Below are positions 51,101 to 61,600 of a stretch of 64,000 nt of DNA, one piece after another. Numbering within the stretch: position 1 is the stretch's first letter; each line of letters opens with the position of its first letter. The DNA comes from Lichenostomus cassidix (Eukaryota > Chordata > Aves > Passeriformes > Meliphagidae). The stretch spans positions 9,694,713 through 9,758,712 of the forward strand of contig CM039211.1 in assembly GCA_008360975.2 (NCBI GenBank). Reading direction: 5' to 3'. The position numbers were made by a program, and so were the translations under genes. The notes below the pieces were generated by a model. It was not told where the DNA came from and did no database searches. It worked only from the letters and a program-made list of their open reading frames with translations.

Positions 51101-52519
51101 AAAAATGTAAAAGTCAGTACCCAGAGTTTACTGGGTGGCGTAAAACAAAATGCTATCTCACCTAAATCTGTGAAGCCTCTACATTTTCCTTGTCCTTCAC
51201 CACATTTCTTTTCAATGGTCTTTAAAGACCGTTAACAATTTTGGTGCCTGCTGATCCTAGATATCTCCCATTACTCTCCCTCTCTTTCTGGCATGTCTTT
51301 CTGTGAAATAGCTCTGCTGCAAGTTTACCTCAAAAACAAGATAGGAAAAGTGGAGAACAATAATTGACATGCTAAAAGGGCTGAAAATCTTGAACAAGTT
51401 AGAAAACTAGATGGTTATCAGACAGAGAAACTTGCTCAAACAGTTTGTTGCAGAGAATTAGACTGAAATGGTGGTATAGGCACTAAAATTAGGGCTGATT
51501 TTGTTCACTTTGTGATCTGAAGTTTGGAAGAGGTTATCTTGTGTGCCTTGGTGGAATTTACCACACATAAAAAATGGAGCTATGCAATATAGAGGTGGAA
51601 GCAGAGCTCAAAAAGACTCACAAAAGCAGCAGCTTGGGCTGTTAAAAGACTTTACTGAGACTAATGTAAAGCAATGAAATTGTTGACAGATAAGTCAGAA
51701 ATAAATGTGCACTGAGAACTGCATTGTAACTTAGTGAAACAGTTGAATAAAATGCAAAAAGTCCTCTACAGTGCTTTCTTTAGTAATAGAAAGTAAAATT
51801 TGTAAAGTTTATTAGTACAGTGAACATAATTTTAAGGGAAATGCATTAGATGTGTATCAAGGTTAGCTTTTCAATTTGTTTGGGATGGCATTCTATATGT
51901 CTTCCAGCAGGAGGATACTCGTTTCATACTTCTCCGTCTGCTACACAATGTCATAGAGAAAAATTCATCAATCGCATCTCAATCACTGAGGGCAAAAATC
52001 TGTTTTCTTTAGAATAGATGTGAAAAAATCACAAGGTGTGTGGGGGGGGAATTTTAAGATACAGAAAACTTGGAAGAAGGCAAAATGAACAAATTTGTCT
52101 GTGATAAGTCTATTACAAAGTTTAATTTGGACACTTCTATCTAGCGTATTATTTATCTTAAATGTAGCCTCATTCCTCTCTGCCAAAAAAGCAGGATGTT
52201 TGCACAAATTTCTGGCAGCAACGGCAGAGTAAATGATTGTTTGAAAGTTTAATTGTAACATTCATAAGAAAGCTTCACAAAATCAGGGAATGCCATCAAT
52301 CAATTTTCTTTCATTGAAGAGAAATTATGTTGATTTTCCCTTTTTCTTCATGAAGAACTACCATGAAAAAGGTACCATCAAGAAACAAACTATAGATCTC
52401 TAAGACTCTGCTTGGCCATGGGAAAGGAGTGGTCAATAGGTAACTCAAATTAACTATTGAGAGACAGAATATGTGAATTATAAAACCTAGAAAAACAGGA
52501 TTCCCTTAATCTTATCAAG
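48131..52519. other. Mostly non-coding DNA with one candidate exon
   Basis: Apart from the 80-bp candidate exon at 48416-48495, I see no gene. Plus-strand open frames at 50246-50479 and 50508-50798 lie in a less AT-rich patch (50.2-50.95 kb) that may be a decayed element or conserved non-coding DNA. I recognise neither translation. Confidence 0.4.
48416..48495 (+). CDS. Candidate internal coding exon, unknown gene (partial)
   Basis: This is an 80-bp open segment with strong splice-site matches on both sides. The acceptor is a long pyrimidine tract ending CTTCAAG just before 48416. The donor is AGA|GTAAGT, with the GT at 48496-48497. In the open frame it encodes 26 full codons, starting TFNDEIKEQHKLEN and ending DFLRKLLVR, preceded by two bases of a split codon. 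It enters in the middle of a codon and leaves at a codon boundary. The peptide is rich in Lys, Glu and Leu, as helical or coiled-coil segments are. I do not recognise the protein, and found no partner exon in the window. A chance coincidence of splice-like motifs in AT-rich DNA is a real alternative, since such matches occur at random every several kilobases. Confidence 0.3.
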
Positions 52520-52925
52520 ATAAGAAGGACAAAAATGTGTTTGAAGCCAGCACAGACACTGCTGAATCATCCAATGAAGGACCATGCATGCTCCAGAGAA
52601 AGGAGCATTGTGATGAAGACTACTGGGACCTTCATCCTGGAGGGGTTTTTGGGAGTCTCCAAAGACCACCAGGACATACAGAGCATGCGTGGTGCACACG
52701 CTAATGATATTAATGACTTCCAAGAAATAATTTGTACAATCACTCCTATCCCAGGGAATGTGATCAATATTCATGAATTTTACCTATAACACTGTGTCTT
52801 TGGAGGTAGTGGGGTGTGTTTGGAGGAGGGAATCCCCCACACCCAGTGCACCTAATAAAGCAAATACCCACTTCTCTGACTTTGTCTCAGAAGTGTCACC
52901 AGGCTTGATTGAGGCGAATCAGCCA
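52520..52925 (+). mobile_element. Avian ERV LTR, plus strand
   Basis: The layout is that of an avian LTR. A U3 part (about 52530-52780) contains GGACCATGCATGCTCCAGAG and GGGACCTTCATCCTGGAGGG. It is followed by a TATA box (TATAAC at 52785-52790), a GTGGGGTGTGTTTGGAGGAGG...CACACCCAGTGC block, and AATAAA at 52854-52859. A U5 follows with TACCCACTTCTCTGACTTTG and a GTGTCACCAGG...TTGATTG end. I recall very similar R/U5 order in bird LTRs. The distance of about 70 bp from TATA to AATAAA fits a short R. Ends and target duplication could not be fixed. The open frames on both strands across it (52487-52789) are not genes. Confidence 0.6.
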
Positions 52926-55900
52926 TCCACCACAAAACTTCACAGAACCTAATGTAGCCTGAATATAACAGTGATCCTGAGAGGATTCATTGACACTTGA
53001 ACAAGATACTAGAAGCACAGTGTCACTATGCCTTTTCCCTTCCTTCAGCACAGCAGGTTCCTCTGACTTTGGAAAGCCTTTTCTGCAGGTACACCTGCCC
53101 TTTAAAGAAATAAAAAGGCCATCGTTTATTATACAAACAAGAATTTGGCTACTTGACATATACAGCAAATATAACACATGGTGCCAAAACCCCTGTAAAC
53201 CTTTACTGCACAGCTTTTAGTGGTGGATGGAAAAGGGGCCCCATGCTTCTTTTAGTATCGAAGGACGCTGACATCAGCTTGATTCATCAGCACCAAAGTT
53301 AAGCTTTCTGAGGATATGGAGAATAGTGTTTCCTGACAGAAACTGTCACTGGTGACCGCATGGCAGACAAAGCTCCTGATAAAGTAACCAAAAAGTGATA
53401 GCACTGATAAGTTACATAAATCTGCTGAGCTGACACTGCCAGCCTGGAGACTCTGACTGTGAATCACTTTATGCCGTAAAAGCCAAACCTCACTGTAAAT
53501 TTCAAACACATATTTTAGGAATTGGGTATGTGAAGATTCCTCCCTTGAGTAGGATGCCCCTCAATGTTACTCTTTTAGGCTGAGTGAAAGAAATTTGCCC
53601 ATGGTCACTGGTACCGATAAGTAACACCAATGACCTCACAAAAAACCAATTTTGTAAGTAAAAAATACAAACCAGAGCTCAAAAATATAGTACTGTAAAC
53701 AGGCAATGAGTCTTGGTGCTGCTAATACACATGCCAATGCCCAGTTTGTGAGGTACAGTTACCTGCTCCTAATTTGAGAATGCTGATAACAATAAAAAAG
53801 AACAACAGGAGAAATTCAATTAGTTTTCTTGGATTTTACAATTACAGAGATTCCCTAAGAAGGCAAAAAGCCTATTTATCCTTTTCCCTTTTCTTATTGC
53901 TCCTGTTCCTATTATGTTATCTAAGCCTAAACTATAAGTAAATAAAAAAAAATGCTGCTTGTCTATATAAAGCCATGGTAATAGATTATTGACAGGTGAC
54001 TCAAAACCAGATATTGTTGTTAAAAAATACAGCATTATTTAAAGAAATTAGCATATAACTGAATCATGGGTAGGAAAAGTATTTTGCTGCTCATAATAAA
54101 TACATTAGTCTGTTCATCATTCTAAAGAAAGTTGGGTGGTTTCATAATTGTAAAATTATAAAGGAAATTGAGACTACTATATGTTATCTGGTGTCTTGAC
54201 GGTATTTTCACATTTTTCTTTGTATAATTCTGGTTTAAATATTACTTAAATCTATAAAGAGTTTTCCCCTACTCCAGACACAGACAGTAGACAACTGATC
54301 AATGCATGTACCTTAACCTCTGATTACTTAAAACAAAATTTATGATAATGAGAAAGAAAACACAAGTAGAAGAAATTCAAAGTATTTTAAAGTATTGCTG
54401 CTTCATTAAAATAGAAATTTTTATTTTTTTGTCTCTTGTTTTATCAGGATATTCTGCATGAGCATTTCAGCATAACAATTTTTAAGTTAAAGACCCTTCA
54501 TAAATACTTTCTGGAGGATCAAAACATGATGAAAAAATTAACTTAACTTAAGAAGAAGAAGAAGAGGAAGAAAAACAGCAACAACAACAACAATAACAAT
54601 TGATAATAATATTTATATTGATATTAATTCTGATAGCAATATTAATATTAATATTAATATTAATATTAATTAATATAATAATATTTTACTTTTCTCCCAG
54701 AAAGTGTGTACACATATGCATATGCAAAGCAATAAAATATTGTGAATTCATATGTGAAGACACACAAAATAAATATAAGATTTGCAGGAATGGATGAAAA
54801 TCCAGCTCTGAAAAGGATGAGGAATATTTCATCTCATACACTGATGAGGCACAAATCAATTTCCTAAGGCTTAAGTGGGTGAGCACAACCCTAAAAGCCT
54901 TTATCAGAAGAGCCTTTTCAGACCTTTTCAGGAAACATTTCAGATTTTCGCATTTTATTTTTCACTTTGCAAATAATGAGAGGGGGGAAAAGGAATGCTC
55001 ATATAAATAACGGGAAAATGCAGTTGCTTAGAGCTGTTGTTCAGTCTTGTTTCCCACAGCCCTATTAATACTTTACTGTTCTAATCGTATTAATTTCTAT
55101 CAGTATTGTATTTAAATATGCACAAAAGTATGCAATCTATAGGGCAATTTTCTTAGGTGGATTTTTATCAGGTTTTTAAAGGAAGGCTATTACATAATTT
55201 CTCTCTTTTAACCAATGAGATCATATGAATCTAGTTCACTGGAAATAGAAGCTATTAGGAAAAATAAATCACCAGAGATATTAATCCCACTAGTTCCTAG
55301 ATTTTAAGATGTTTTGCTCCAACAGCAGGTTACCTTTCTCAAAGAAAAGCTGTTTCCTTATAAAATGTGTAGAAATGAATCATTAGAATGTCATCAGTAA
55401 TGGGTTCACTGGGTAGGAGGGGAAATCCTGCACTCATTTCTTGAGTTGAGCTTTGCCTTTCATCTTTCAGTGTCAGAGATATTTAGTTCAAACATAATGT
55501 TTGATGTTTAGCAAACACAAACACTTCAAAAGTTTGGGTTATTTAAGTTTAGAATTCTTACAGAAAATAAATCAGACAAGGAAATGTTATAATGAGAATT
55601 TTCCTATCACAGTTAATTCTTTCCTAAAGTCTTTCAAAGAATTTCCATCTATTAAGTCACAGACCACAAATTAGATTTATTTATTCTAACTATTCCCACA
55701 TGCCCAAACTCTCCTCTGTTAATAGCACCATCAACTCTTGAAATTATCGGACAAAGGTAGAATTTGTTATTTTCGTGTTCTTTCTGCTATTCCTTTGAGC
55801 CTGAGAAATCCAAAGATACTGAGAAAGTAAAACTTATCTCTTACCATATTATATATGAACCTTCAGAGATTATTCATACAGAACATATGCTTACCACCAA

Positions 55901-56269
55901 TTTGTGCCTTTGATCTCTATATTTTTCTTAATATATATTTTTTTAATTTTACATTTTTCTTAACAGAAAAAACTATACATTTTATGTAGAAAACATTATT
56001 TCAATACTTTTTGATCTAATTGAAGTTCAATTAGATTTTTTTTAACTCTAACTCAATTCAAATTATTTCAATTTTTTCCACCTAAGTATTGATTTCAATA
56101 AATAAATAAGTATTTCTTGATGGTCACTTTGTTTTCATGCTTGTTTAACTAATTTTGGGATTCATTGAATTTATTTTAGGAAATCTTTTTGTCTTACAGT
56201 CATTTCAAGGGTTTTAGATCCTACCCACCACAAGTTATATGCTTCAGATTTCAATGGGCCTGTATATCA
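52926..56269. other. Non-coding DNA, no gene seen
   Basis: AT-rich sequence with chance open frames only. A compound microsatellite lies at 54551-54682. A TGGTGCCAAAACCCC motif near 53180 resembles a retroviral primer-binding site but is not next to an LTR end. Confidence 0.55.
54551..54682 (+). repeat. Compound microsatellite (AAG)n-(CAA)n-(TTAATA)n
   Basis: (AAG)n runs from about 54551 to 54572 and (CAA)n from 54577 to 54596. After about 40 bp of AT-rich spacer there are seven or so ATTAAT/TTAATA units to 54682. The nearby hydrophobic open frame of isoleucine repeats is just the translation of the repeat. Confidence 0.9.
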
Positions 56270-57230
56270 TTAGGGCCTGTGCCCTTCAATTTCTTCATAA
56301 ATGACTTGGATGAAGAACTGGAAGGGATATTGAGTTCAGAGATGATACAAAACTGAGAGGAGCTCTTGACTCCCTGAAGGCAGGGAGGCCCTGCGGAGGG
56401 ACCTCAACAAATCAGAGAGATGGGCAGTCACCAGTGTATGAAGTTCAACAAGGGAAGGTGCTGGAATCAATCTACAGCTGGGACAGGGCAGCCCTGGATG
56501 TACAGTCAGACTGGGGAATGAGATGTTGGAGAGCAGCACTGTGCAAAGGGACCTGAAGTTCCTAGTCGAAAGTCAGTTGAGTGTGAGTCAGCAGTGCCCT
56601 GGCAGCCAGGAGAGCCACCCCTGTCCTGTGGGCATCAGGCACAGCATTGCCAGCCGGGTGAGGGAGGGGATTGTCCTGCTCTGCTCTGAAATAGGGCAGC
56701 CTCACCTCGAGTGCTGGGAGCAGTTTTAGGCGTCACAATGTAAGAAAGACATTAGGCTATTAAAGAGTGTTCATAAGGATGGTGAAGAGCCTTGATGGGA
56801 AGCCATATGGAGAGTGGCTGAAGTCACTTGGTCTTTTCACCCTGGAGAGGAGGAGACTGGGATGATGGGAGACCTCATCCCAGTCTGAAGCTTCCTCATG
56901 AGGGAAGAGAAGGGGCAGGCACTGATCTTTTCTTTGTGGTGACCGGTGATAGGGTCTAAGGGAATGACCTGAAGCTGTGCCAGGGTAGGTTTAAGTGGAG
57001 TTCAGGAAAAGATTCCCCACCAAAAGGCTGTTTGGTTTCTGGAACTAACCAAAGGGCAGTCCCCAGGCAGTGGTAACAGCACCAACCTGACAGAGTTCAA
57101 GAAGCCTTTGAGCAACTCTCTCAAGGGCACAGTGTAATTCTTGAGATATGGTACTCTGCAGGGTCAGGAGTTAGACTCAATATTTGTGGCTCTGTTCCAA
57201 TTCAGCATATTCTGTGGTTCTGTGATTACA
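56270..57230 (+). mobile_element. CR1 LINE 3' half, plus strand
   Basis: The start carries the end of the CR1 reverse transcriptase (FINDLDEELEG and a DDTKL-like block, frame-shifted). It continues with MKFNKGRC-like sequence near 56440. From 56580 to 56900 it carries the C-terminal blocks (VREGIVLLCSE, HLECWEQF, LVFSPWRGGDWD-like). The normal 3' region (CAGGGTAGGTTTAAGTGGAG and CCCCAGGCAGTGGTAACAGC) leads to the 3' terminus at about 57200-57225, TTCAGCATATTCTGTGG followed by TTCTGTGATT. This is one of the longest CR1 copies here, but has many frameshifts and stops. It is closely related in its 3' end to the copy at 13.4-14.0 kb. Confidence 0.92.
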
Positions 57231-60200
57231 TTAAACATCTATGATGAAGGCTAATTAAAGGAAAAAAATCTAGAATTATGTAAGATTTTTCGGGTCATAT
57301 TATCTGGTGACCGAGGGGATCCTGACATTATTTTGCTGTTTACATTTTGTTTTGCATCTAGACTGAATTTCAGGTCAGAAACAAGACAAAACCTGACATC
57401 ACTAGATCACTACTTCTGTTAGTATTTGGATATGAAGGCACTTTACAGTAGACAGACATAATTTATTTTTTTTGTCATTCTTATTTAATTGAAATGAAAT
57501 TAAAATTGCCTGGAGCTTACCAAATGCCTTTTTCTGCATGTATTCCATGAGGCATGCTGACTGCTTTATGCCAAGCTGGAAAAAATCTGTAGTCTGTAGC
57601 TTAGAGAAGAAACCAAAGAAAGTCCTTTCTCAGTTCCTGATTTTTTAATCACCTTCTTTTAGAGAAAACTAACAAGGCTGTTCAATGAATAATTAAGCCT
57701 TACTCATACCCCGAGGGTGCTAATATTCTTCGTGCATTCTTTTGGTGATTAAAACCACTCTCTCCTTGTTTATACCTTGAAAAGATGACATTCCCTAGGG
57801 ATTCGTGATAAGCTCAAGCACTGATTCCAACCACAACTTCAACATATGGTTTCTGGTAACTTGTATTCTTGAAAAGATATCCTGTTAAGCCTCTGAAACT
57901 TAATTAATATCACCTCTCCATTTCAAGCTCAGTTTGTGACTGGCCAATGATTCTGGGTTGGTGGGTTTTTGAGACCCTACTCAGTTTGTGATTGGTCATT
58001 TATGATGGGGGGATCACCATTTATGGTGGTGATCTTGAGGCCTTACTCACCTTTAGAATTTGGGATCCTATAACATTTAGTTTTGTCTCCCATTCAAGAA
58101 TTGTGTTTTCCTTTCAATATTTCATTCTTGAGACAATAATTTTCTGTGTCTGACATAAGAATGTCAGCATTAAGGAGTATTATTAGAAATGTCTAAATTT
58201 TTTTCTAGGACAAAATAATCAACCAAATACTTTTCTACTTCATAAAAAATATGAATCTTTTTGAAAAGTGTATGTGTCTTTGTACATTATTCAAGTTTCG
58301 GAGAAAATGCTTACAGCATCTGAAATGGCTTATTGGCATATCTGAAGCAAGATTACAGAATTCTGTACTCAATGCATGCAAACAGGAGTACAATTTGTGT
58401 TTGATAGTGTTTCTATACATAAGCTATCAAACCATAAAAGAACATCTCATTAAACAACATTATTTTTGCTCACATGCTTACTAACATTGCTAACATTTCA
58501 CCTCCATCCTATTGATCTTCATATTTTAATTTTTTCATAGTATTTTAGGATTCTATCACAGTCTATGTTCTCAGAGTCTAGATTAACAAGCTGTGTGCTT
58601 AGGGCAGTATTTCCTAAAAGTGAGACATTCCCTTGCATTTGTTTCTATTTGAACTGTTCTATTATTTCTATTCTGACACTTGTGAGGTCAGTTCAATTAC
58701 TGATCATATTTCCATTACCATCATTATTCAGTCTACAAAATTATAGGAGCAAAGTGTCCCAGTGGCTCAAGACACCACAGTTTCTACCTGGCTAATATAC
58801 TCATTATCAGTATCTGGTCCAGCTGCAAAGGAACACAATAAAAAATTAGCTTAACATAGTCACTTTGACAGCATGAATAATGATTTTGCAGCATCTTCAA
58901 GATTTTCTGTAGCACCAAGCAATGGCACATGGGTAAATGCAGTATCAGCAAGTACAAATGTTTAAATGTGAGCTCTAGATTTCTGCAACCACATCAAATA
59001 CCTACCTTTTATAAGTTTCTATCCTAGTTGAGCCCCAACAGGTCCAAATCATAATAATTTGAAATTATAAAAATAAATTGAAACAGATATTTGGCTCTAA
59101 GCTTGCTGTATGAAATCATCTGTACCATCTACTTTCTCCAATCTAATAGTGACATTTCGGTGAAAGGTTAAAAAGCTACTCACTTTAGGCTGCTCATATT
59201 GTAAAAAGAGCATACAGGATTGGTTATTTTAATTATTTATGAGCTTATAGCCCCCTGTAATTTATCATAATTCTTTACTGTAGTAAATGAGGCATACTAC
59301 CATAGAAACAATAAGAAATCCCATGTACTACACACTCAGATAACAGGTAATATGCAATTCATTTGATGCTAAGCAAAGTCCTGACAATATGAAAACCTTA
59401 AGATGTGCTATTCATACAACCCAGAAGTTTAATATTTCTCAGAAGACCATAATATTCATGTAAAAACTCCAGATTTTTAAAGAAGAGCTGTTCTTCCCTA
59501 GAATTTCTTGATGAAGAATTTATTTCTTTTTCTTACGTATTGATCTAAAAAATAAACATGTAAAAAGAAAAGAAATATAGCAACATAAAATTCTGAGCAA
59601 AGTTTTTCTTGTGTCAGGCAGAAAAAAAGCTGAAATTTTGATCTGTTTAAAAACTTTGAATTTAATATCCCTCAAGTTAATAAAGTGAAAAATTCATGTT
59701 CAGGATTAAAAGAGTTAAAAGAACAGACCATTAGCTGGTACCCAAAGGAATCCAGACTATAAAATCATGTTTTTGAACAAGATATATGGCATATCCTTTA
59801 AAAGCAAGAGTAGTTCATTCTTCTTAATCTTGTCTTTTGCTACAAACATTTTCATAGCTTCTAGTTTACCATTGTCTAGGTTGAGTTGCTGTCTCCCTAC
59901 TACAGCAATTCTGTCTCACTTTTTCATTGATATAAGATGAATATTTTTGCACAGGAAAAACATGTTGTCAAAAGTAATTGGGTTGGAGTGAAGAAATAAC
60001 TTTTGTGGTTTAGACATAATTTTAATTGTATATACTCTTCTGCTATCTTAGTACTTTGTGTGATATTTCAAAGTCATAATTATGAATTCCTATATGTATA
60101 TTTGTATTTTCATAATGCTATCTCTCTTATCCCATCCTCCAAGAATTCCATGAGCCTACCAAAAATAAAATAAAGTGGCTGAAAACATGGGAAATCACCA

Positions 60201-60939
60201 CCACAGTACATGCATGAACATATAAAGTTCATGAAACAAAGTCTATTATTATGGTGGCAGATGAATAAGATTCTGGAAGCAAAGTAAGAATCACTGAGAT
60301 TGTAGGTAAATTGCATACCAACTGTAAGCAAAATGTGAAATAACAATGGGTGAATATGCCCTACTTGTGGTTGTATTATTTGTTTGCCAATATATTTTTG
60401 CGTTATTTTACCGAGCTGAAAGGTGTGAATGATTATAAACCACACTTTAAAAAAAGGACTTGTGCTTTGAAAAACGAGTCAGTAATTGGCAAATGTTTGG
60501 TTGGTTTTGTTGGCATTTTTTGTTTGTTGTAGTTTTGGGCTTTGTTTGTCAGGTTTTTGCAAGGTTTTTTTAAAGGGGGATATCTTAAAGGTTATTATCC
60601 TGTTATTGAGTTTTTTACATGGATGTCACTTGGGATTTTATTTAAAAAATATACCATTTTCTTATTTGTGCCAAAATTTCAAGCAGGCTAAATAACCATG
60701 TTCCTACTTGTACGAGTGTAACTACTGCCTGTTGCTTCAATTGCATCAGCCAGTTACATAGCCAAGTAACAGTTTGATGATTTTAGACACCTTTATGGGT
60801 ATTTCATAAATGTCTCTTATGCACAATTTAAGATGGAACATTAATGCACACAATTTAAAATTAATTAGATTGTGGGAAGATGTATGTTTTGTATTGTTTA
60901 TCTTATTTGTCAGTGGTTTGGATTAACGCATAATTTTCT
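57231..60939. other. Non-coding DNA, no gene seen
   Basis: AT-rich. At 57935-58060 the motif CTCAGTTTGTGA(C/T)TGG occurs twice about 60 bp apart, each next to GAGACCCTACT or GAGGCCTTACT. This could be an old LTR U3 duplication, but there are no other supporting signals. Confidence 0.5.
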
Positions 60940-61215
60940 GAGTACCTCCTCAGCAAATTCACTGATGATACAAAACTAGGAGGAATGGCCACTACCACGA
61001 AGTTCTGTCCACCCTTCAGAAGGATCTTGACAGGCTGGAGGGATAGGCAAAGCTGAAGCTTCTGAATTCAACAAAGGCAAACATAGGTTCGTTCACCTTG
61101 GGAAAAACAACCTCAGGCTCTAGGACAGGCTGGGGGCTGACCTGCCAGAGACCAGCTCTGCAGAGAGAGACCTGGGGGCCCAGGTGGACAACAAGTTATT
61201 AATGAGTCAGGTGGT
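60940..61215 (+). mobile_element. CR1 LINE internal fragment, plus strand
   Basis: The sequence ACTGATGATACAAAACTAGG is the common CR1 DDTKL block. It is followed by a RILTGWRDR-like region, an AACAAAGGCAAAC block, and CCTTGGGAAAAACAACCTCAGG, which corresponds to HLGKNNLR of CR1 ORF2. It ends abruptly near 61215, where minus-strand CR1 sequence begins. Confidence 0.85.
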
Positions 61216-61600
61216 CTCAGACCTGATCTTCTCTTACAGTGGGAGGGACACTGTTCCCCCTCTTCCTGCTTTATGGCTTGAGAACTTAGGTCTGGGAAGA
61301 TTGATTGTTAATGAAAGCTGAGGCAAAAGAAAGTGTTCAGTACCATAGCCTTCTCCATATCTATTTTCTTAGATATAGGGGGCACATTTCCTTTAATCTA
61401 TTGCCCGACCTGTGTACCTGTAGAAATGCTTCATCACATTCCTTGCTAAATTCAGGTACACCACTGCCCTAGCTTTTTTGATTCCATCAGTACACATTCA
61501 GGCATCATCCCTCTATCCTTCCCAGAATATGTGTCCCTGGTTCCAGTGCCTGTGCACATCCTTCCTACACTTTAGGAGATGTTCATGCAGCAATGCTGGT
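61216..61600 (-). mobile_element. CR1 LINE internal fragment, minus strand
   Basis: On the minus strand this encodes the stretch between the endonuclease and reverse transcriptase of CR1 ORF2. The degraded blocks read KEMCTGTGTRD-like, then LARNVMKHFYRYTGRAID and KVRGSVPPT-like, corresponding to WKQGQ...NLARDVKNNKKGFYRYI of intact copies. It lies head-on against the plus-strand CR1 fragment at 60940-61215. Confidence 0.75.

Noticed and set aside
52535..52789. Overlapping open frames of 66-95 codons on both strands
   Set aside because: They sit in the U3 of an LTR, overlap each other in several frames, and match no known protein.
53175..53195. TGGTGCCAAAACCCC resembling a retroviral tRNA primer-binding site
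   Set aside because: It lies about 250 bp from the end of the nearest LTR, whereas a primer-binding site should follow the LTR directly. The match is also imperfect.
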